Source: Listeria cornellensis FSL F6-0969 (GTDB lineage: Bacteria > Bacillota > Bacilli > Lactobacillales > Listeriaceae). From it: a DNA stretch of 64,000 nucleotides. Of the stretch, positions 31,440 through 42,820 are shown piece by piece. Position 1 is the first letter of the stretch; each line of letters begins with the position of its first letter. Location: the NCBI RefSeq assembly GCF_000525855.1, contig NZ_AODE01000023.1, positions 1 through 64,000 on the forward strand, written 5' to 3'. The notes beneath the pieces are model-generated. The model made no database searches. It worked only from the letters and a program-made list of their open reading frames with translations, and was not told the origin of the DNA. The translations under genes and the position numbers were made by a program.

Positions 31440-32339
31440 ATGAAGAAGAAAAAATTAGTAATGGCCTTGACGGCAGTAATGGCTTCAAGCATGTTGTTAG
31501 TAGCATGTGGGAATGACAATAGTAGCGACAGCAAGTCATCAAGTGATAGCAAGCAGTCGGATACGAAGAAAGCGGACGCTAAAACAGATGGTACAATGAC
31601 AGATGGTACCTACAAACTACAAGAAAAGAATTTTGATGATAAAGGTTGGCAAGGCTTCATGACAATCACTGTTAAAGACAATAAAATCACAGAATCTGAT
31701 TATAATTACAAAGATAAAGACGGTAAGCTAAAGACAGACGATGCTGACTACGAGAAAAACATGAAAGCTAAAGTAGGCACAGGCCCACAAGAATATATTC
31801 CAGCTTTGAATGATTCTCTAGTTGCTAAACAAGCAGCGGCGGACGTAGAAGTAGTGACAGGAGCAACACATTCTTCTGATGCATTTATCAACTACTCGAA
31901 CCAATTGATTCAAGCGGCGCAACGTGCAGACACAGCGACAATTGAAATCAACAATGGTGCAGATTTGCAAGACGGTAAATATTCACTAGAAGAGCAAAAC
32001 TATGCTAACAACTACCGTCTCGTATTCAACATGGAAGTAAAAGATGGCAAAATCACGACATCTGACTACAACTATGTAGACAAAGATGGTAAGAAGAAAA
32101 CAGACGATGCTGACTACGAGAAGAACATGAAAGCAAAAACTGGTGTAGGTCCACAAGAATACATCCCAGCACTTAACAAAGCATTGGTAGATAAACAAAA
32201 CCCAGCAGACGTTGCAGTAGTGACAGGTGCGACACATTCATCTGACGCATTCAAAATCTATGCAGCTCAACTTTACAACGCAGCGCAATCTGGTAACGCA
32301 GATTTAATTAAAGTTTACAATAAAGTAGACTCTGAATAA
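31440..32339 (+). CDS. pplA: Surface flavolipoprotein PplA
   Basis: A 299-residue lipoprotein that carries electrons to extracellular acceptors. The lipobox is VACG (cysteine at residue 23). After a Ser/Lys/Asp-rich linker come two FMN-binding domains of about 110 residues, each ending DV-VVTGATHSSDAF; the threonine of this motif is the known site of covalent FMN attachment in such domains. The two domains are very similar (DDADYEKNMKAK occurs in both). The start at 31440 is chosen by GGTGGGAGC upstream. A terminator follows, then fmnB, its modifying enzyme. Known processing of the N-terminus into a pheromone-like peptide in L. monocytogenes is not tested here. Confidence 0.94.
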   Translation: MKKKKLVMALTAVMASSMLLVACGNDNSSDSKSSSDSKQSDTKKADAKTDGTMTDGTYKLQEKNFDDKGWQGFMTITVKDNKITESDYNYKDKDGKLKTDDADYEKNMKAKVGTGPQEYIPALNDSLVAKQAAADVEVVTGATHSSDAFINYSNQLIQAAQRADTATIEINNGADLQDGKYSLEEQNYANNYRLVFNMEVKDGKITTSDYNYVDKDGKKKTDDADYEKNMKAKTGVGPQEYIPALNKALVDKQNPADVAVVTGATHSSDAFKIYAAQLYNAAQSGNADLIKVYNKVDSE

Positions 32340-32357
32340 GTAATAGTAAGTAACGAA

Positions 32358-32394
32358 GAAGGGCTTCAGGGCGAAAACTCTGGAGCCTTTTTCG
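32358..32394 (+). terminator. Terminator after pplA
   Basis: GGGCTTCAGGG pairs with CTCTGGAGCC and is followed by TTTTTC. It separates pplA from fmnB, in keeping with higher need for the lipoprotein than for its enzyme. Confidence 0.75.
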
Positions 32395-32499
32395 TTGGTC
32401 TTGCTCGACTTTCTTGACAATGACCCCAATCACCGATACATTAAAATAGCAACAAAGCCACACCATATTTTCATCCCAAACCGGAAAGGTGCAATCCAA

Positions 32500-33576
32500 A
32501 TGAAGAAATTTTATATTTTAATCACGCTTATGCTTTTAGTGGTTGTTGTTACAGCATGTGGTAACGACGATGCGAAGAAAAGCGGTGCATCAGAAGACAA
32601 TGACTCAGAAATACTTGCCCAACCATATACAAAGACTGAATTTCTAATGGGGACAATCAATGTAGTTAAAATTTACGATAAAGGAAAAGAGGACGTCCTT
32701 CTCAAAGCTTTTGACCGCATTAAGGAACTAGATAAGCAGATTACTACGAGTGACAGTGCGAAATCCTCTGAAGTAGATAAAATAAACTTGGCGGCAGGCG
32801 TGAATCCTGTGAAGGTAAATGATGACGTTTATTATCTTATTAAAGAAGGCTTGAAATACAGCGCAAGTTCAGGTGGAAGTTTCGATATTACAATTGGACC
32901 GCTAACTTCTCTATGGCACATCGGCTTTGATGATGCGAAAAAACCTAGTCAAGCGGAAATCGACGCGGTTTTGCCGTTGATCGATTATAAAAAAGTGAAG
33001 TTAGATGATACTAAAAAGACAGTTTTCCTAGAAGAAAAGGGCATGGAACTTGATCTAGGGGCCATTGCTAAAGGTTATATTGCGGATGAAGTAGCCGATG
33101 TTCTAGATAAAAATAAAGTAACAACAGCAATTATTGATCTAGGTGGGAATATCATTGTGAAAGGTGACAGTCCTAAAGGTGGCGACTGGGTTGTAGGTAT
33201 TCAAGACCCATTTGAATCGCGTGGCACGGTGATTGGTACGGTTCCGGAAGCGAATAAATCGATTGTTACCTCTGGAATCTACGAACGTTTCTTAGAAGTA
33301 GATGGCGTGAAATATCATCATTTACTTGATCCGAAAACAGGGTATCCATTTGATAATGACATTGCCGGCGTATCCATCATTTCTGAAAAATCCATTGATG
33401 GTGATGGCTTATCTACAGCAACGTTCTCCAAAGGCATTCAAGGTGGTATGGACTTCATTGAGACATACAAAGGTGTAGAAGCGATTTTTGTAAGTAAAGA
33501 GAAAAAAGTATACATCACATCTGGTTTGCAAGGGAAGTTCAAATTAACCGATAAAAATTTCAAAATGGCGAATTAA
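32500..33576 (+). CDS. fmnB: FAD:protein FMN transferase (ApbE family)
   Basis: A 358-residue lipoprotein (lipobox VTAC) that attaches FMN to threonine in PplA outside the membrane. ApbE motifs are present: AIAKGYIADEVADVL, GGNIIVKG and the Mg2+-binding region around DGDGLSTATF. The start at 32500 has AAAGGTG upstream. It overlaps no neighbour; dmkA begins 15 bases later. Confidence 0.93.
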   Translation: MKKFYILITLMLLVVVVTACGNDDAKKSGASEDNDSEILAQPYTKTEFLMGTINVVKIYDKGKEDVLLKAFDRIKELDKQITTSDSAKSSEVDKINLAAGVNPVKVNDDVYYLIKEGLKYSASSGGSFDITIGPLTSLWHIGFDDAKKPSQAEIDAVLPLIDYKKVKLDDTKKTVFLEEKGMELDLGAIAKGYIADEVADVLDKNKVTTAIIDLGGNIIVKGDSPKGGDWVVGIQDPFESRGTVIGTVPEANKSIVTSGIYERFLEVDGVKYHHLLDPKTGYPFDNDIAGVSIISEKSIDGDGLSTATFSKGIQGGMDFIETYKGVEAIFVSKEKKVYITSGLQGKFKLTDKNFKMAN

Positions 33577-33591
33577 AAAGGAGTGTCAAGC

Positions 33592-34548
33592 TTGTCGATA
33601 CCATCATTTTTGAAATTGGTAGAAATCCAGACGAAAATCGCGAGTGTTTTTCCCTTTATCATTGGTATGTTGTTCGCGGTATATCAGTATGATTTGTTTA
33701 ATTGGGAGAACACGTTGATTTTCTTTGGCTCCATGTTGATTTTCGATCTAACCACAACCGCAATTAATAACTATATGGACTACCGGAAAGCGACGAATAA
33801 TCACGATTATGATTACAGGACAACGAGCAATGTTATCGGTCAAGAACGGATATCGGAAAAAACGGTGATTATTACGATTTTTGTCATGTTTTTGATTGCG
33901 ACAGGACTCGGCGTCTGGCTTGTGGTAGAAACGGATTTGCTAGTCTTACTGGTCGGGTTTGTCTGCTTTTGTATTGGTATTCTATACACGTTCGGTCCGG
34001 TTCCGTTGTCTCGCATGCCGCTTGGCGAAATTTTTTCTGGTGTGACGATGGGATTTGGTATCGTATTTCTAGCTATTTATGTGAACGCCTACGATGCGGG
34101 AATCGCAAACTTGATTTGGTCAGGCGAATGGGTTACTGTGAAGATTAATATAATAGAAGTTATCCGAATCGCCGTGGTATCCTTACCGTGCATTTTCACG
34201 ATTGCCAACATCATGCTAGCCAATAACATTTGCGATTTAGAGGAAGATATCCGAAACCACAGGTACACATTACCGTACTACATTAGCAAAAAATACGCGG
34301 TAATTCTGTTCAACACGCTGTACTATGCCTCTTTTGCGGCTATTATAGTTTCCGTCATCATCGGATTCCTCAGTCCAATCATGCTAGTAACGCTTATTGC
34401 GATTATCCCAGTATTTAAAAATTTACAGAAATTCAACGCCGAGCAAGTCAAAGCGAAAACATTCGTCATCTCCATCAAGAATTTCGTTGTCATGAACAGC
34501 GCGATTGTCGTCTGTCTCGCAGCAAGTTTAATCTTTAAGTATATATAA
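33592..34548 (+). CDS. dmkA: UbiA-family DHNA prenyltransferase for EET quinone
   Basis: A 318-residue polytopic prenyltransferase with about eight helices, homologous to MenA. The two aspartate-rich motifs are NNYMDYRKATNNHDYDYR and NNICDLEEDIRNHRY. It makes a demethylmenaquinone set aside for EET. The TTG at 33592 is the likely start because AAAGGAG lies eight bases upstream; the GTG at 33583 overlaps that site. Confidence 0.9.
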   Translation: MSIPSFLKLVEIQTKIASVFPFIIGMLFAVYQYDLFNWENTLIFFGSMLIFDLTTTAINNYMDYRKATNNHDYDYRTTSNVIGQERISEKTVIITIFVMFLIATGLGVWLVVETDLLVLLVGFVCFCIGILYTFGPVPLSRMPLGEIFSGVTMGFGIVFLAIYVNAYDAGIANLIWSGEWVTVKINIIEVIRIAVVSLPCIFTIANIMLANNICDLEEDIRNHRYTLPYYISKKYAVILFNTLYYASFAAIIVSVIIGFLSPIMLVTLIAIIPVFKNLQKFNAEQVKAKTFVISIKNFVVMNSAIVVCLAASLIFKYI

Positions 34549-34569
34549 TGAGAAAAGAGGGGATTTCTG

Positions 34570-35371
34570 ATGCTTGATAAATTAATATTTGGGCGTTTTA
34601 TGCCTGGGGAATCCCTTATTCATCGTTTAGACGCAAGAACAAAACTAATTGCCGGTTTTTACTTTATTGGCATTCTATTTCTAGCAAACAACTGGCAAAC
34701 ATACGCCTTGCTAACGCTCTTCTCGTTTTTAGTCATTTTCATGACCGGCATATCGTATCGCTTTTTTATTAAAGGAGTGAAACCGCTAATCTGGCTAATC
34801 CTCTTCACGGTTTTACTACAAGCCTTATTTACAAGCGGGGGTACCATTTATTTTAGTTGGGGACCATTTGCCATCTCTTCATTCGGTATAATCAATGGCA
34901 TATACGTGTTTGTCAGGTTCGTGTTGATTATCTTTATCTCGACGGTAATCACGCTGACAACGACGCCTATGGATCTGACGGATGCCATCGCTTACATACT
35001 GCGGCCATTCAAAATTTTCAAGATGCCAGTTCAAGATATTGCCCTCATGATCTCCGTAGCATTGCGATTCATTCCAACTTTAATGGAAGAAACCGATAAA
35101 ATCATGAAAGCCCAGCGTGCAAGAGGCGTTGATTTTGGCGAAGGGAACCTATTTGAACAAATGAAAGTAGTCGTGCCAATCTTCATTCCGCTATTTGTCA
35201 GCTCTTTCAACCGAGCAGAAGACCTAGCCGATGCAATGGAGGCAAGAGGATACCAAGGTGATAAAAAAAAGAACCCGATTTCGTATTCTACATTGGCATT
35301 GGTGTGATTTAGTAGCGGCCATTGTACTTGTTGCTCTAACAACAGCACTTGTGACGCTAAGAATTTCATAA
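34570..35371 (+). CDS. fmnA: EcfT-like transmembrane subunit of the EET locus (one frameshift)
   Basis: A 266-residue energy-coupling factor T-subunit homologue with about five membrane helices and the coupling helix motif AQRARGVDF plus MEARGYQGD. In L. monocytogenes an EcfT-like protein at this position is thought to help export flavin for EET with RibU; the symbol fmnA is from memory. An A8 run at 35263-35270 ends the frame early; with seven A it continues as GDKKRTRFRILHWHWCDLVAAIVLVALT to a stop at 35371, adding the last helix. No ATPase gene is adjacent. A terminator follows. Confidence 0.85.
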
Positions 35372-35378
35372 TAATCAA

Positions 35379-35425
35379 CGACTAAGATTACAAATCAGGA
35401 CGATGATTTGTAGTCTTTTTTCATG
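35379..35425 (+). terminator. Terminator of the EET plus-strand operon
   Basis: GACTAAGATTACAAATCA pairs with TGATTTGTAGTC and is followed by TTTTTT. Confidence 0.85.
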
Positions 35426-35474
35426 CTAGAAAACCATAAAATCAGCAATAAAAAAAGTTTTTTTCGCAAAATCG

Positions 35475-35503
35475 TTGAAATTACTAGGGCGGACGTGTAT
35501 AAT
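35475..35503 (+). promoter_or_regulatory. rpsJp: Promoter of the S10 operon
   Basis: TTGAAA (35475-35480) and TATAAT (35498-35503) are spaced by 17 bases. The 183-base leader to rpsJ holds a small hairpin CCCC...GGGG (near 35551-35567) and no gene. Confidence 0.8.
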
Positions 35504-35587
35504 AGATAAAGTGCAAATGAACAGGCATTGCTCTGTCTATTTCGTGCAACACCCCCGCTAGTTGGGGCTGTAGATGTGATGAAGTGA

Positions 35588-35995
<408 letters not shown>

Positions 35996-36026
35996 TCAAA
36001 ATCCAAAATAACAGGAGGTGTGACTC

Positions 36027-36656
36027 ATGACCAAAGGAATCTTAGGTAGAAAAGTAGGGATGACACAAGTTTTCACTGAAAACGGCGAACTTATTCCAGT
36101 AACAGTAATCGAAGCAGGTGCTAACGTAGTACTTCAAAAGAAAACTGTTGATACGGACGGATATGAAGCAATTCAAATCGGTTTCGAGGATAAACGCGAA
36201 AAATTGTCAAACAAACCCGAAAAAGGTCATGTAGAAAAAGCCAATACTACTCCTAAGCGCTTCATTCGCGAATTACGCGATGTAAACTTAGACGAGTATG
36301 AAATTGGTGCAGAAATTAAAGTAGACGTATTCGCAGAAGGTGACATCGTTGACGCGACAGGCGTATCGAAAGGTAAAGGCTTCCAAGGTGTTATTAAACG
36401 TCACGGACAATCCCGTGGCCCAATGTCCCATGGTTCGCGTTACCATCGTCGCCCAGGTTCAATGGGTCCCGTAGCACCTAACCGTGTATTCAAAAATAAA
36501 TTACTTCCAGGTCGTATGGGTGGAGATCAAATCACTATCCAAAACCTAGAAATCGTCAAAGTTGATGTTGAGAAAAATGTTCTTTTAGTTAAAGGAAACG
36601 TTCCAGGAGCTAAAAAAGCACTTATTCAAATCAAAACAGCTAACAAATCAAGATAA
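36027..36656 (+). CDS. rplC: 50S ribosomal protein L3
   Basis: 209 residues. The internal loop near the peptidyl transferase centre ([29 protein letters not shown]) is intact. AGGAGGTG precedes the ATG. Confidence 0.97.
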   Translation: MTKGILGRKVGMTQVFTENGELIPVTVIEAGANVVLQKKTVDTDGYEAIQIGFEDKREKLSNKPEKGHVEKANTTPKRFIRELRDVNLDEYEIGAEIKVDVFAEGDIVDATGVSKGKGFQGVIKRHGQSRGPMSHGSRYHRRPGSMGPVAPNRVFKNKLLPGRMGGDQITIQNLEIVKVDVEKNVLLVKGNVPGAKKALIQIKTANKSR

Positions 36657-36682
36657 TTTAATTGGAAAGGAGGACTAACAAA

Positions 36683-37306
36683 ATGCCCAACGTAGCTTTA
36701 TTGAAACAAGATGGAACAAAAGCTGGCGAAATTACACTTAACGATACTATTTTCGGTATTGAACCAAATGAAAAAGTGGTTGTTGATGTAATTTTGAGTC
36801 AACGAGCTTCCTTACGTCAAGGAACTCATAAAGTAAAAGGCCGCTCAGAAGTACGCGGCGGTGGACGTAAACCATGGCGTCAAAAAGGTACTGGTCGTGC
36901 CCGTCAAGGTTCGATTCGTTCCCCACAATGGCGTGGAGGTGGAGTCGTATTCGGCCCAACACCACGTAGCTATGCTTACAAATTACCTAAGAAAGTTCGT
37001 CGTTTAGCGATCAAATCGATCCTTTCTTCTAAAGTAAAAGAAGAGAGCCTAGTAGTATTAGAAGGTTTAACTTTCTCTGCTCCTAAGACTAAAGAATTCA
37101 CGGCTTTCCTTAAAAATATCTCTGTAGATACAAAAGCATTGGTAGTAGTAGCCGATGAAAGTGAAAATGTAGAACTATCTGCACGTAACTTACAAGGCAT
37201 TAAAGTTATTCCAGCTCAAAGTATCTCAGTACTAGATGTTGCTAAACATGATAAGTTAATTATCACGAAAGCAGCTCTTGAACAAGTAGAGGAGGTGCTT
37301 GCATAA
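36683..37306 (+). CDS. rplD: 50S ribosomal protein L4
   Basis: 207 residues. The extended loop [20 protein letters not shown] that lines the exit tunnel is clear. Start at 36683 ([11 protein letters not shown]), with AAAGGAGG upstream. In E. coli L4 represses the S10 operon; that leader is not conserved here. The stop overlaps the rplW start by one base. Confidence 0.97.
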   Translation: MPNVALLKQDGTKAGEITLNDTIFGIEPNEKVVVDVILSQRASLRQGTHKVKGRSEVRGGGRKPWRQKGTGRARQGSIRSPQWRGGGVVFGPTPRSYAYKLPKKVRRLAIKSILSSKVKEESLVVLEGLTFSAPKTKEFTAFLKNISVDTKALVVVADESENVELSARNLQGIKVIPAQSISVLDVAKHDKLIITKAALEQVEEVLA

Positions 37307-37590
37307 TGGATGCACGCGACATCATTAAGCGCCCGGTTATCACTGAACAATCAACAAGTGTTTTAGATGACAAAAAATATACATTTGAAGTTGATACACG
37401 CGCTACTAAAACGCACGTAAAGAAAGCTATCGAAGAAATTTTCGAAGTGAAAGTTGCGAAAGTAAACGTAATGAACTACAAAGGTAAATTGAAACGTATG
37501 GGCCGTTACGCTGGCTATACAAACAAGCGTCGTAAAGCTATCGTGACACTTACTGCCGATAGCAAAGAAATCCAATTTTTCGAAGTTTAA
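37306..37590 (+). CDS. rplW: 50S ribosomal protein L23
   Basis: 94 residues, at the tunnel exit where signal recognition particle and trigger factor dock. [16 protein letters not shown] and [13 protein letters not shown] are typical. Overlaps the rplD stop (TAATG), so translation is coupled. Confidence 0.97.
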   Translation: MDARDIIKRPVITEQSTSVLDDKKYTFEVDTRATKTHVKKAIEEIFEVKVAKVNVMNYKGKLKRMGRYAGYTNKRRKAIVTLTADSKEIQFFEV

Positions 37591-37627
37591 TACTTCTATG
37601 AATTGAACTAATAGAGGAGGGAATACA

Positions 37628-38461
37628 ATGGCGATTAAAAAGTATAAACCTACCACAAACGGCCGTCGTCACATGACGAGTTCAGATTTTGCTGAGATTA
37701 CTACAAGTACTCCAGAAAAAGCTTTACTACGTCCTCTGAAAAAGAAGGCTGGTCGTAATAACCAAGGTAAGTTAACTGTTCGTCATCACGGTGGAGGACA
37801 TAAACGTCAATACCGCGTGATCGATTTTAAACGTAATAAAGATGGTATTCCAGGACGCGTTGCTACGATCGAATATGATCCTAACCGTTCTGCTAACATC
37901 GCATTAATTCACTACGTCGATGGAGAAAAACGCTACATCATCGCAGCGAAAGGCTTAGAAGTAGGCCAAACAATTTATTCAGGTTCAGAGGCGGATATCA
38001 AAGTTGGTAACGCACTAGAACTTAAAGATATTCCAGTGGGTACTGTTATCCACAATATCGAAATGAAACCTGGTAAAGGTGGACAATTAGTACGTTCAGC
38101 TGGAACAAGTGCTCAAGTACTTGGTAAAGAAGGCAAATACGTATTAATCCGTCTTAACTCTGGTGAGGTTCGTATGATTCTTTCTACTTGTCGTGCTACT
38201 ATTGGTCAAGTTGGTAACGAACAACACGAACTTATCAACATTGGTAAAGCAGGTCGTTCACGTTGGATGGGTAAACGCCCAACAGTTCGTGGATCTGTAA
38301 TGAACCCGAACGATCACCCACATGGTGGTGGTGAAGGTAAAGCACCAATCGGACGTAAATCACCAATGTCTCCTTGGGGTAAACCAACACTTGGTTATAA
38401 AACTCGTAAGAAAAACAATAACTCCGATAAATTTATCGTACGTCGTCGTAAGAAAAAATAA
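37628..38461 (+). CDS. rplB: 50S ribosomal protein L2
   Basis: 277 residues. The RNA-binding [17 protein letters not shown] region and the C-terminal [19 protein letters not shown] stretch with the conserved histidine near the peptidyl transferase centre are present. GAGGAGGG precedes the ATG. Confidence 0.97.
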   Translation: MAIKKYKPTTNGRRHMTSSDFAEITTSTPEKALLRPLKKKAGRNNQGKLTVRHHGGGHKRQYRVIDFKRNKDGIPGRVATIEYDPNRSANIALIHYVDGEKRYIIAAKGLEVGQTIYSGSEADIKVGNALELKDIPVGTVIHNIEMKPGKGGQLVRSAGTSAQVLGKEGKYVLIRLNSGEVRMILSTCRATIGQVGNEQHELINIGKAGRSRWMGKRPTVRGSVMNPNDHPHGGGEGKAPIGRKSPMSPWGKPTLGYKTRKKNNNSDKFIVRRRKKK

Positions 38462-38551
38462 TTGGATTTGTCATTTAAACGAATTTATAGGTAGCAGGAA
38501 CGGGCAAGCTCAAGCTTTCCGATTCCTGACTATGCGAAGGGAGGTTCCGAC

Positions 38552-38830
38552 ATGGGTCGTAGCTTGAAAAAAGGACCTTTTGTAGATGATCATTTGATGA
38601 AAAAAGTTGAGGCAGCTGATGCAAGCGAAAAGAAACAAGTTATTAAAACTTGGTCTCGTCGTTCAACAATTTTCCCAGTATTCGTTGGTCAAACGATTGC
38701 TGTATATGACGGTCGCAAACACGTTCCAGTCTATATCCAAGAAGATATGGTAGGACATAAATTAGGTGAATTCGCACCAACTCGTACGTACCGCGGTCAT
38801 GCGGGCGACGATAAAAAAACAAGACGTTAA
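38552..38830 (+). CDS. rpsS: 30S ribosomal protein S19
   Basis: 92 residues in the small subunit head. [18 protein letters not shown] and the C-terminal PTRTYRGH are typical. GGGAGGTT precedes the ATG. Confidence 0.97.
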   Translation: MGRSLKKGPFVDDHLMKKVEAADASEKKQVIKTWSRRSTIFPVFVGQTIAVYDGRKHVPVYIQEDMVGHKLGEFAPTRTYRGHAGDDKKTRR

Positions 38831-38849
38831 TTGAGAGGAGGATATCCTG

Positions 38850-39194
38850 ATGACAACTGCAAAAGCCGTTGCAAAAACTGTTCGTATTGCTCCTCGTAAA
38901 GTTAGATTGGTAATCGATCTAATCCGTGGTAAGCAAGTCGGCGAAGCCGTTGCTATTTTAAAACTTACTCCAAAAGCAGCTTCTCCGGTTATCGAGAAAG
39001 TTTTAAAATCAGCAGTCGCAAACGCTGAGCACAATTATGATTTAGATGTAAATAACTTAGTAATTTCTGAGGCATTCGTTGACGAAGGCCCAACATTGAA
39101 ACGTTTCCGTCCACGTGCAATGGGACGCGCAAGCGCAATAAATAAACGTACAAGCCACATCACAGTCGTGGTATCTGAAGTCGAGGAGGGATAA
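38850..39194 (+). CDS. rplV: 50S ribosomal protein L22
   Basis: 114 residues, with the beta-hairpin that reaches into the exit tunnel ([24 protein letters not shown]). The N-terminus is a few residues shorter than in some relatives. GAGGAGG lies upstream of the ATG; three bases separate it from rpsC. Confidence 0.97.
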   Translation: MTTAKAVAKTVRIAPRKVRLVIDLIRGKQVGEAVAILKLTPKAASPVIEKVLKSAVANAEHNYDLDVNNLVISEAFVDEGPTLKRFRPRAMGRASAINKRTSHITVVVSEVEEG

Positions 39195-39197
39195 TTC

Positions 39198-39854
39198 GTG
39201 GGCCAAAAAATACATCCAATTGGTATGCGTGTCGGTATCATTCGTGATTGGGATTCAAAATGGTATGCTGGTAAAGAATACGCGAACTTCTTACATGAAG
39301 ATATACGTATCCGTGATTATATTGCGAAAAACTTATCAGATGCTTCTGTATCTCGTATCGAAATCGAACGCGCTGCAAGCCGTGTAAACATCACAATCCA
39401 CACTGCTAAACCAGGAATGGTTATCGGTAAAGGTGGGTCTGAGGTTGAATCTTTACGTAAAAACCTAAATGAACTTACAGGTAAACGAGTTCATATCAAT
39501 ATCGTAGAAATTAAAAGAGCAGATCTTGATGCTAAATTAGTTGCCGAAGGTATCGCTCGTCAATTAGAAAGCCGTGTATCGTTCCGTCGTGCACAAAAAC
39601 AAGCTATCCAACGTACAATGCGTGCGGGTGCTCGTGGTATTAAAACTCAAGTTTCCGGCCGTCTAGGTGGAGCGGATATCGCTCGTGCGGAACATTACAG
39701 TGAAGGAACAGTTCCTCTTCATACATTGCGTGCCGATATCGACTACGCATGGGAAGAAGCTGACACAACTTATGGTAAACTAGGCGTTAAAGTCTGGATC
39801 TACCGTGGTGAAGTCCTTCCTACGAAGAAAACAAATGTGGAAGGAGGAAAATAA
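39198..39854 (+). CDS. rpsC: 30S ribosomal protein S3
   Basis: 218 residues with a KH domain ([20 protein letters not shown]) that helps form the mRNA entry site. GTG start with GAGGAGGG upstream. Two bases separate it from rplP. Confidence 0.97.
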   Translation: MGQKIHPIGMRVGIIRDWDSKWYAGKEYANFLHEDIRIRDYIAKNLSDASVSRIEIERAASRVNITIHTAKPGMVIGKGGSEVESLRKNLNELTGKRVHINIVEIKRADLDAKLVAEGIARQLESRVSFRRAQKQAIQRTMRAGARGIKTQVSGRLGGADIARAEHYSEGTVPLHTLRADIDYAWEEADTTYGKLGVKVWIYRGEVLPTKKTNVEGGK

Positions 39855-39856
39855 TA

Positions 39857-40294
39857 ATGTTAGTTCCAAAACGTGTTAAATACCGTCGTGAGTTCCGTGG
39901 TAACATGCGTGGACGCGCAAAAGGCGGAACAGAAGTAACATTTGGTGAGTATGGTCTACAAGCAGTTGATGCTTCATGGATCACTAACCGTCAAATCGAA
40001 GCTGCCCGTATTGCAATGACTCGTTACATGAAACGTGGCGGTAAAGTTTGGATTAAAATTTTCCCTCATAAATCTTACACATCTAAGCCAATCGGCGTTC
40101 GGATGGGTAAAGGTAAAGGTGCTCCGGAAGGTTGGGTAAGCCCAGTTAAACGTGGCAAAATTATGTTCGAAATTGCAGGTGTACCTGAAGAAGTAGCGCG
40201 TGAAGCATTACGTCTTGCAGCACATAAACTACCTGTTAAAACAAAAATCGTGAAACGCGAAGAAATTGGTGGTGAAGCAAATGAAAGCAACTGA
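39857..40294 (+). CDS. rplP: 50S ribosomal protein L16
   Basis: 145 residues, contacting A-site tRNA and 5S rRNA surroundings. [19 protein letters not shown] and the [19 protein letters not shown] loop are typical. The 3' end overlaps rpmC by 14 bases. Confidence 0.97.
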   Translation: MLVPKRVKYRREFRGNMRGRAKGGTEVTFGEYGLQAVDASWITNRQIEAARIAMTRYMKRGGKVWIKIFPHKSYTSKPIGVRMGKGKGAPEGWVSPVKRGKIMFEIAGVPEEVAREALRLAAHKLPVKTKIVKREEIGGEANESN

Positions 40295-40472
40295 TATCCG
40301 TGAATTGTCCACTACTGAAATTCAAGATAAAGAGAAATCTCTAAAAGAAGAGCTCTTCAATCTGCGCTTTCAATTAGCTACTGGCCAATTGGAAAACACT
40401 GCACGTATCCGTGAAGTACGCAAAGCGATTGCTCGTATGAAAACAATCGTTCGTGAAAGAGAACTTGCCTAA
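40281..40472 (+). CDS. rpmC: 50S ribosomal protein L29
   Basis: 63 residues at the tunnel exit. [15 protein letters not shown] and [19 protein letters not shown] are family hallmarks. The start at 40281 lies inside the end of rplP, so translation is coupled. Confidence 0.96.
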   Translation: MKATDIRELSTTEIQDKEKSLKEELFNLRFQLATGQLENTARIREVRKAIARMKTIVRERELA

Positions 40473-40499
40473 AATTAATTCAGGAGGAGGTTTTAATAC

Positions 40500-40763
40500 A
40501 TGTCTGAACGTAACCAACGTAAAGTATATACAGGACGTGTTGTATCCGACAAAATGGATAAAACAATTACTGTCGTTGTTGAAACGTATAAGAAACACAC
40601 GCTTTATGGCAAGCGAGTGAAGTATTCTAAAAAATTCAAAGCGCATGATGAAAATAATGTAGCTAAAACAGGCGATCTAGTACGCATTGCTGAAACTCGT
40701 CCATTATCGGCGACTAAACGTTTCCGCTTACTAGATGTTGTTGAGAAAGCTGTATTAGTTTAA
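40500..40763 (+). CDS. rpsQ: 30S ribosomal protein S17
   Basis: 87 residues, an OB-fold primary binder of 16S r[23 protein letters not shown] is typical. AGGAGGAGG precedes the ATG. Confidence 0.97.
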   Translation: MSERNQRKVYTGRVVSDKMDKTITVVVETYKKHTLYGKRVKYSKKFKAHDENNVAKTGDLVRIAETRPLSATKRFRLLDVVEKAVLV

Positions 40764-40810
40764 ATCGTGATTCGTAATAATAGTTTTACTAGGAAAAATA
40801 AATTTCCTGA

Positions 40811-41206
<396 letters not shown>

Positions 41207-41244
41207 AATACTGTAGTTTCAATCTCAAGGAGGTGCTAGACCCA

Positions 41245-41565
41245 ATGCATGTCAAAAAAGGTGATAAAGTTCAAGTTATTACTGGTAAAGATAAAGGTAA
41301 ATCCGGCAAAATTATCGCTGCGTTCCCTAAGAAAGATCGCGTGATCGTTGAAGGACTTAACATGGTTAAAAAACATACAAAACCATCAAACGTTAACCCG
41401 CAAGGTGGAATTTTAAATGTTGAAGCACCGATTCACGTATCTAACGTAATGCTTATCGATCCCAAGACTGGTGAACCAACTCGTGTGAACCGTGAAATCA
41501 AGGACGGTAAGAAAGTACGCGTAGCTAAAAAATCCGGTGAAGTTATAAAAGACGCAACTAAATAA
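41245..41565 (+). CDS. rplX: 50S ribosomal protein L24
   Basis: 106 residues with an N-terminal KOW motif ([20 protein letters not shown]). It initiates large subunit assembly. The start at 41245 has AAGGAGG ten bases upstream. Confidence 0.96.
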   Translation: MHVKKGDKVQVITGKDKGKSGKIIAAFPKKDRVIVEGLNMVKKHTKPSNVNPQGGILNVEAPIHVSNVMLIDPKTGEPTRVNREIKDGKKVRVAKKSGEVIKDATK

Positions 41566-41593
41566 AAGTATTTGAGGAAGGAGGGAATATTAC

Positions 41594-42133
41594 ATGAATC
41601 GCCTTAAAGATAGATATCTTAAGGAAATTGTTCCTGCTTTAATGAGCAAATTCAATTATGACTCCGTAATGGAGGTACCAAAAATCGACAAAATCGTAAT
41701 CAACACTGGTGTTGGTGACGCAACAGCAAATGCGAAAGTTTTGGATAGTGCAGTGGAAGAGTTAGCTCTAATCACTGGTCAAAAACCTGTAATCACAAAA
41801 GCGAAAAATTCAATCGCTGGTTTCCGTCTTCGTGAAGGAATGCCAATCGGTGCGAAAGTAACGCTACGTGGAGACCGCATGTATGATTTCTTAGACAAAT
41901 TAATTACTGTTTCCTTACCACGTGTTCGTGACTTCCGTGGGGTTTCTAAAAAAGCCTTCGACGGTCGCGGTAACTACACGCTAGGTGTTAGAGAGCAATT
42001 GATTTTCCCTGAAATTGATTACGATAAAGTAAGTAAAGTTCGCGGAATGGACGTAGTAATCGTTACTACTGCTAAATCTGACGAAGAATCAAAAGAATTA
42101 CTGACACATGTTGGAATGCCGTTTCAAAAGTAA
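41594..42133 (+). CDS. rplE: 50S ribosomal protein L5
   Basis: 179 residues, binding 5S rRNA and P-site t[22 protein letters not shown] and the C-terminal [16 protein letters not shown] are typical. GGAAGGAGGG precedes the ATG. Confidence 0.97.
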   Translation: MNRLKDRYLKEIVPALMSKFNYDSVMEVPKIDKIVINTGVGDATANAKVLDSAVEELALITGQKPVITKAKNSIAGFRLREGMPIGAKVTLRGDRMYDFLDKLITVSLPRVRDFRGVSKKAFDGRGNYTLGVREQLIFPEIDYDKVSKVRGMDVVIVTTAKSDEESKELLTHVGMPFQK

Positions 42134-42172
42134 TCCAAATAGTAATCAATAAATAAGTAGGGAGGCGCAAAC

Positions 42173-42359
42173 GTGGCTAAAAAAATCAATGATCGCGAAG
42201 CAAAAACGCACACCGAAACATCCTGTTCAAGCTTACACTCGTTGTGAACGTTGTGGTCGTCCACATTCCGTTATTCGCAAATTTAGACTATGCCGTATCT
42301 GCTTCCGTGAACTTGCCTATAAAGGACAAATTCCCGGCGTCAGAAAAGCAAGCTGGTAA
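42173..42359 (+). CDS. rpsN: 30S ribosomal protein S14 type Z (one frameshift)
   Basis: The 61-residue zinc form of S14 with CERCG and CRICF knuckles. The sequence has an A7 run at 42179-42185 where A6 is needed; with six A the reading is [23 protein letters not shown] and runs through to the stop at 42357. GTG start with GGGAGGCG upstream. The length (187 bases, one more than 62 codons) confirms a single inserted base. The gene is essential, so sequencing error is most likely. Confidence 0.93.
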
Positions 42360-42391
42360 AAACCCAATAATGGGAAGGAGGTAAATTTTTC

Positions 42392-42791
42392 ATGGTGATG
42401 ACAGATCCTATCGCAGATTTTCTAACTCGTATTCGTAATGCCAATATGGTACGTCACGATAAATTAGAAGTTCCTGCTTCAAAAATTAAAAAAAGAAGTC
42501 GCTGAAATCCTTAAAAGAGAAGGTTTCGTACGTGATGTTGAGTATATTCAAGACGACAAACAAGGTACAATCCGTGTTTTCCTTAAATATGGTGCAGCTA
42601 ATGAGCGTGTAATTACTGGACTTAAGCGTATCAGTAAGCCAGGTCTTCGTGTTTACGCTAAAGCTGATGAGGTACCAAAAGTACTTAACGGTTTAGGTAT
42701 TGCAATTGTATCTACTTCTCAAGGTTTGTTAACAGACAAAGAAGCTCGCGCTAAACAAGTGGGCGGAGAAGTTCTAGCATACGTTTGGTAA
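42392..42791 (+). CDS. rpsH: 30S ribosomal protein S8 (one frameshift)
   Basis: A 132-residue central-domain protein that in E. coli also represses the spc operon. An A7 run at 42488-42494 should be A6; the corrected reading is [21 protein letters not shown] and continues to the normal end EVLAYVW. The length (400 bases) fits one extra base. AAGGAGG precedes the ATG. Essential gene, so an error in the sequence is likely. Confidence 0.93.
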
Positions 42792-42820
42792 AACAAGAAA
42801 ATCACAAGGAGGTGCAATAA

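Noticed and set aside
42173-42359. rpsN and rpsH as pseudogenes
   Set aside because: Both are single essential genes in an intact operon; one base removed from an A-run restores full normal proteins.
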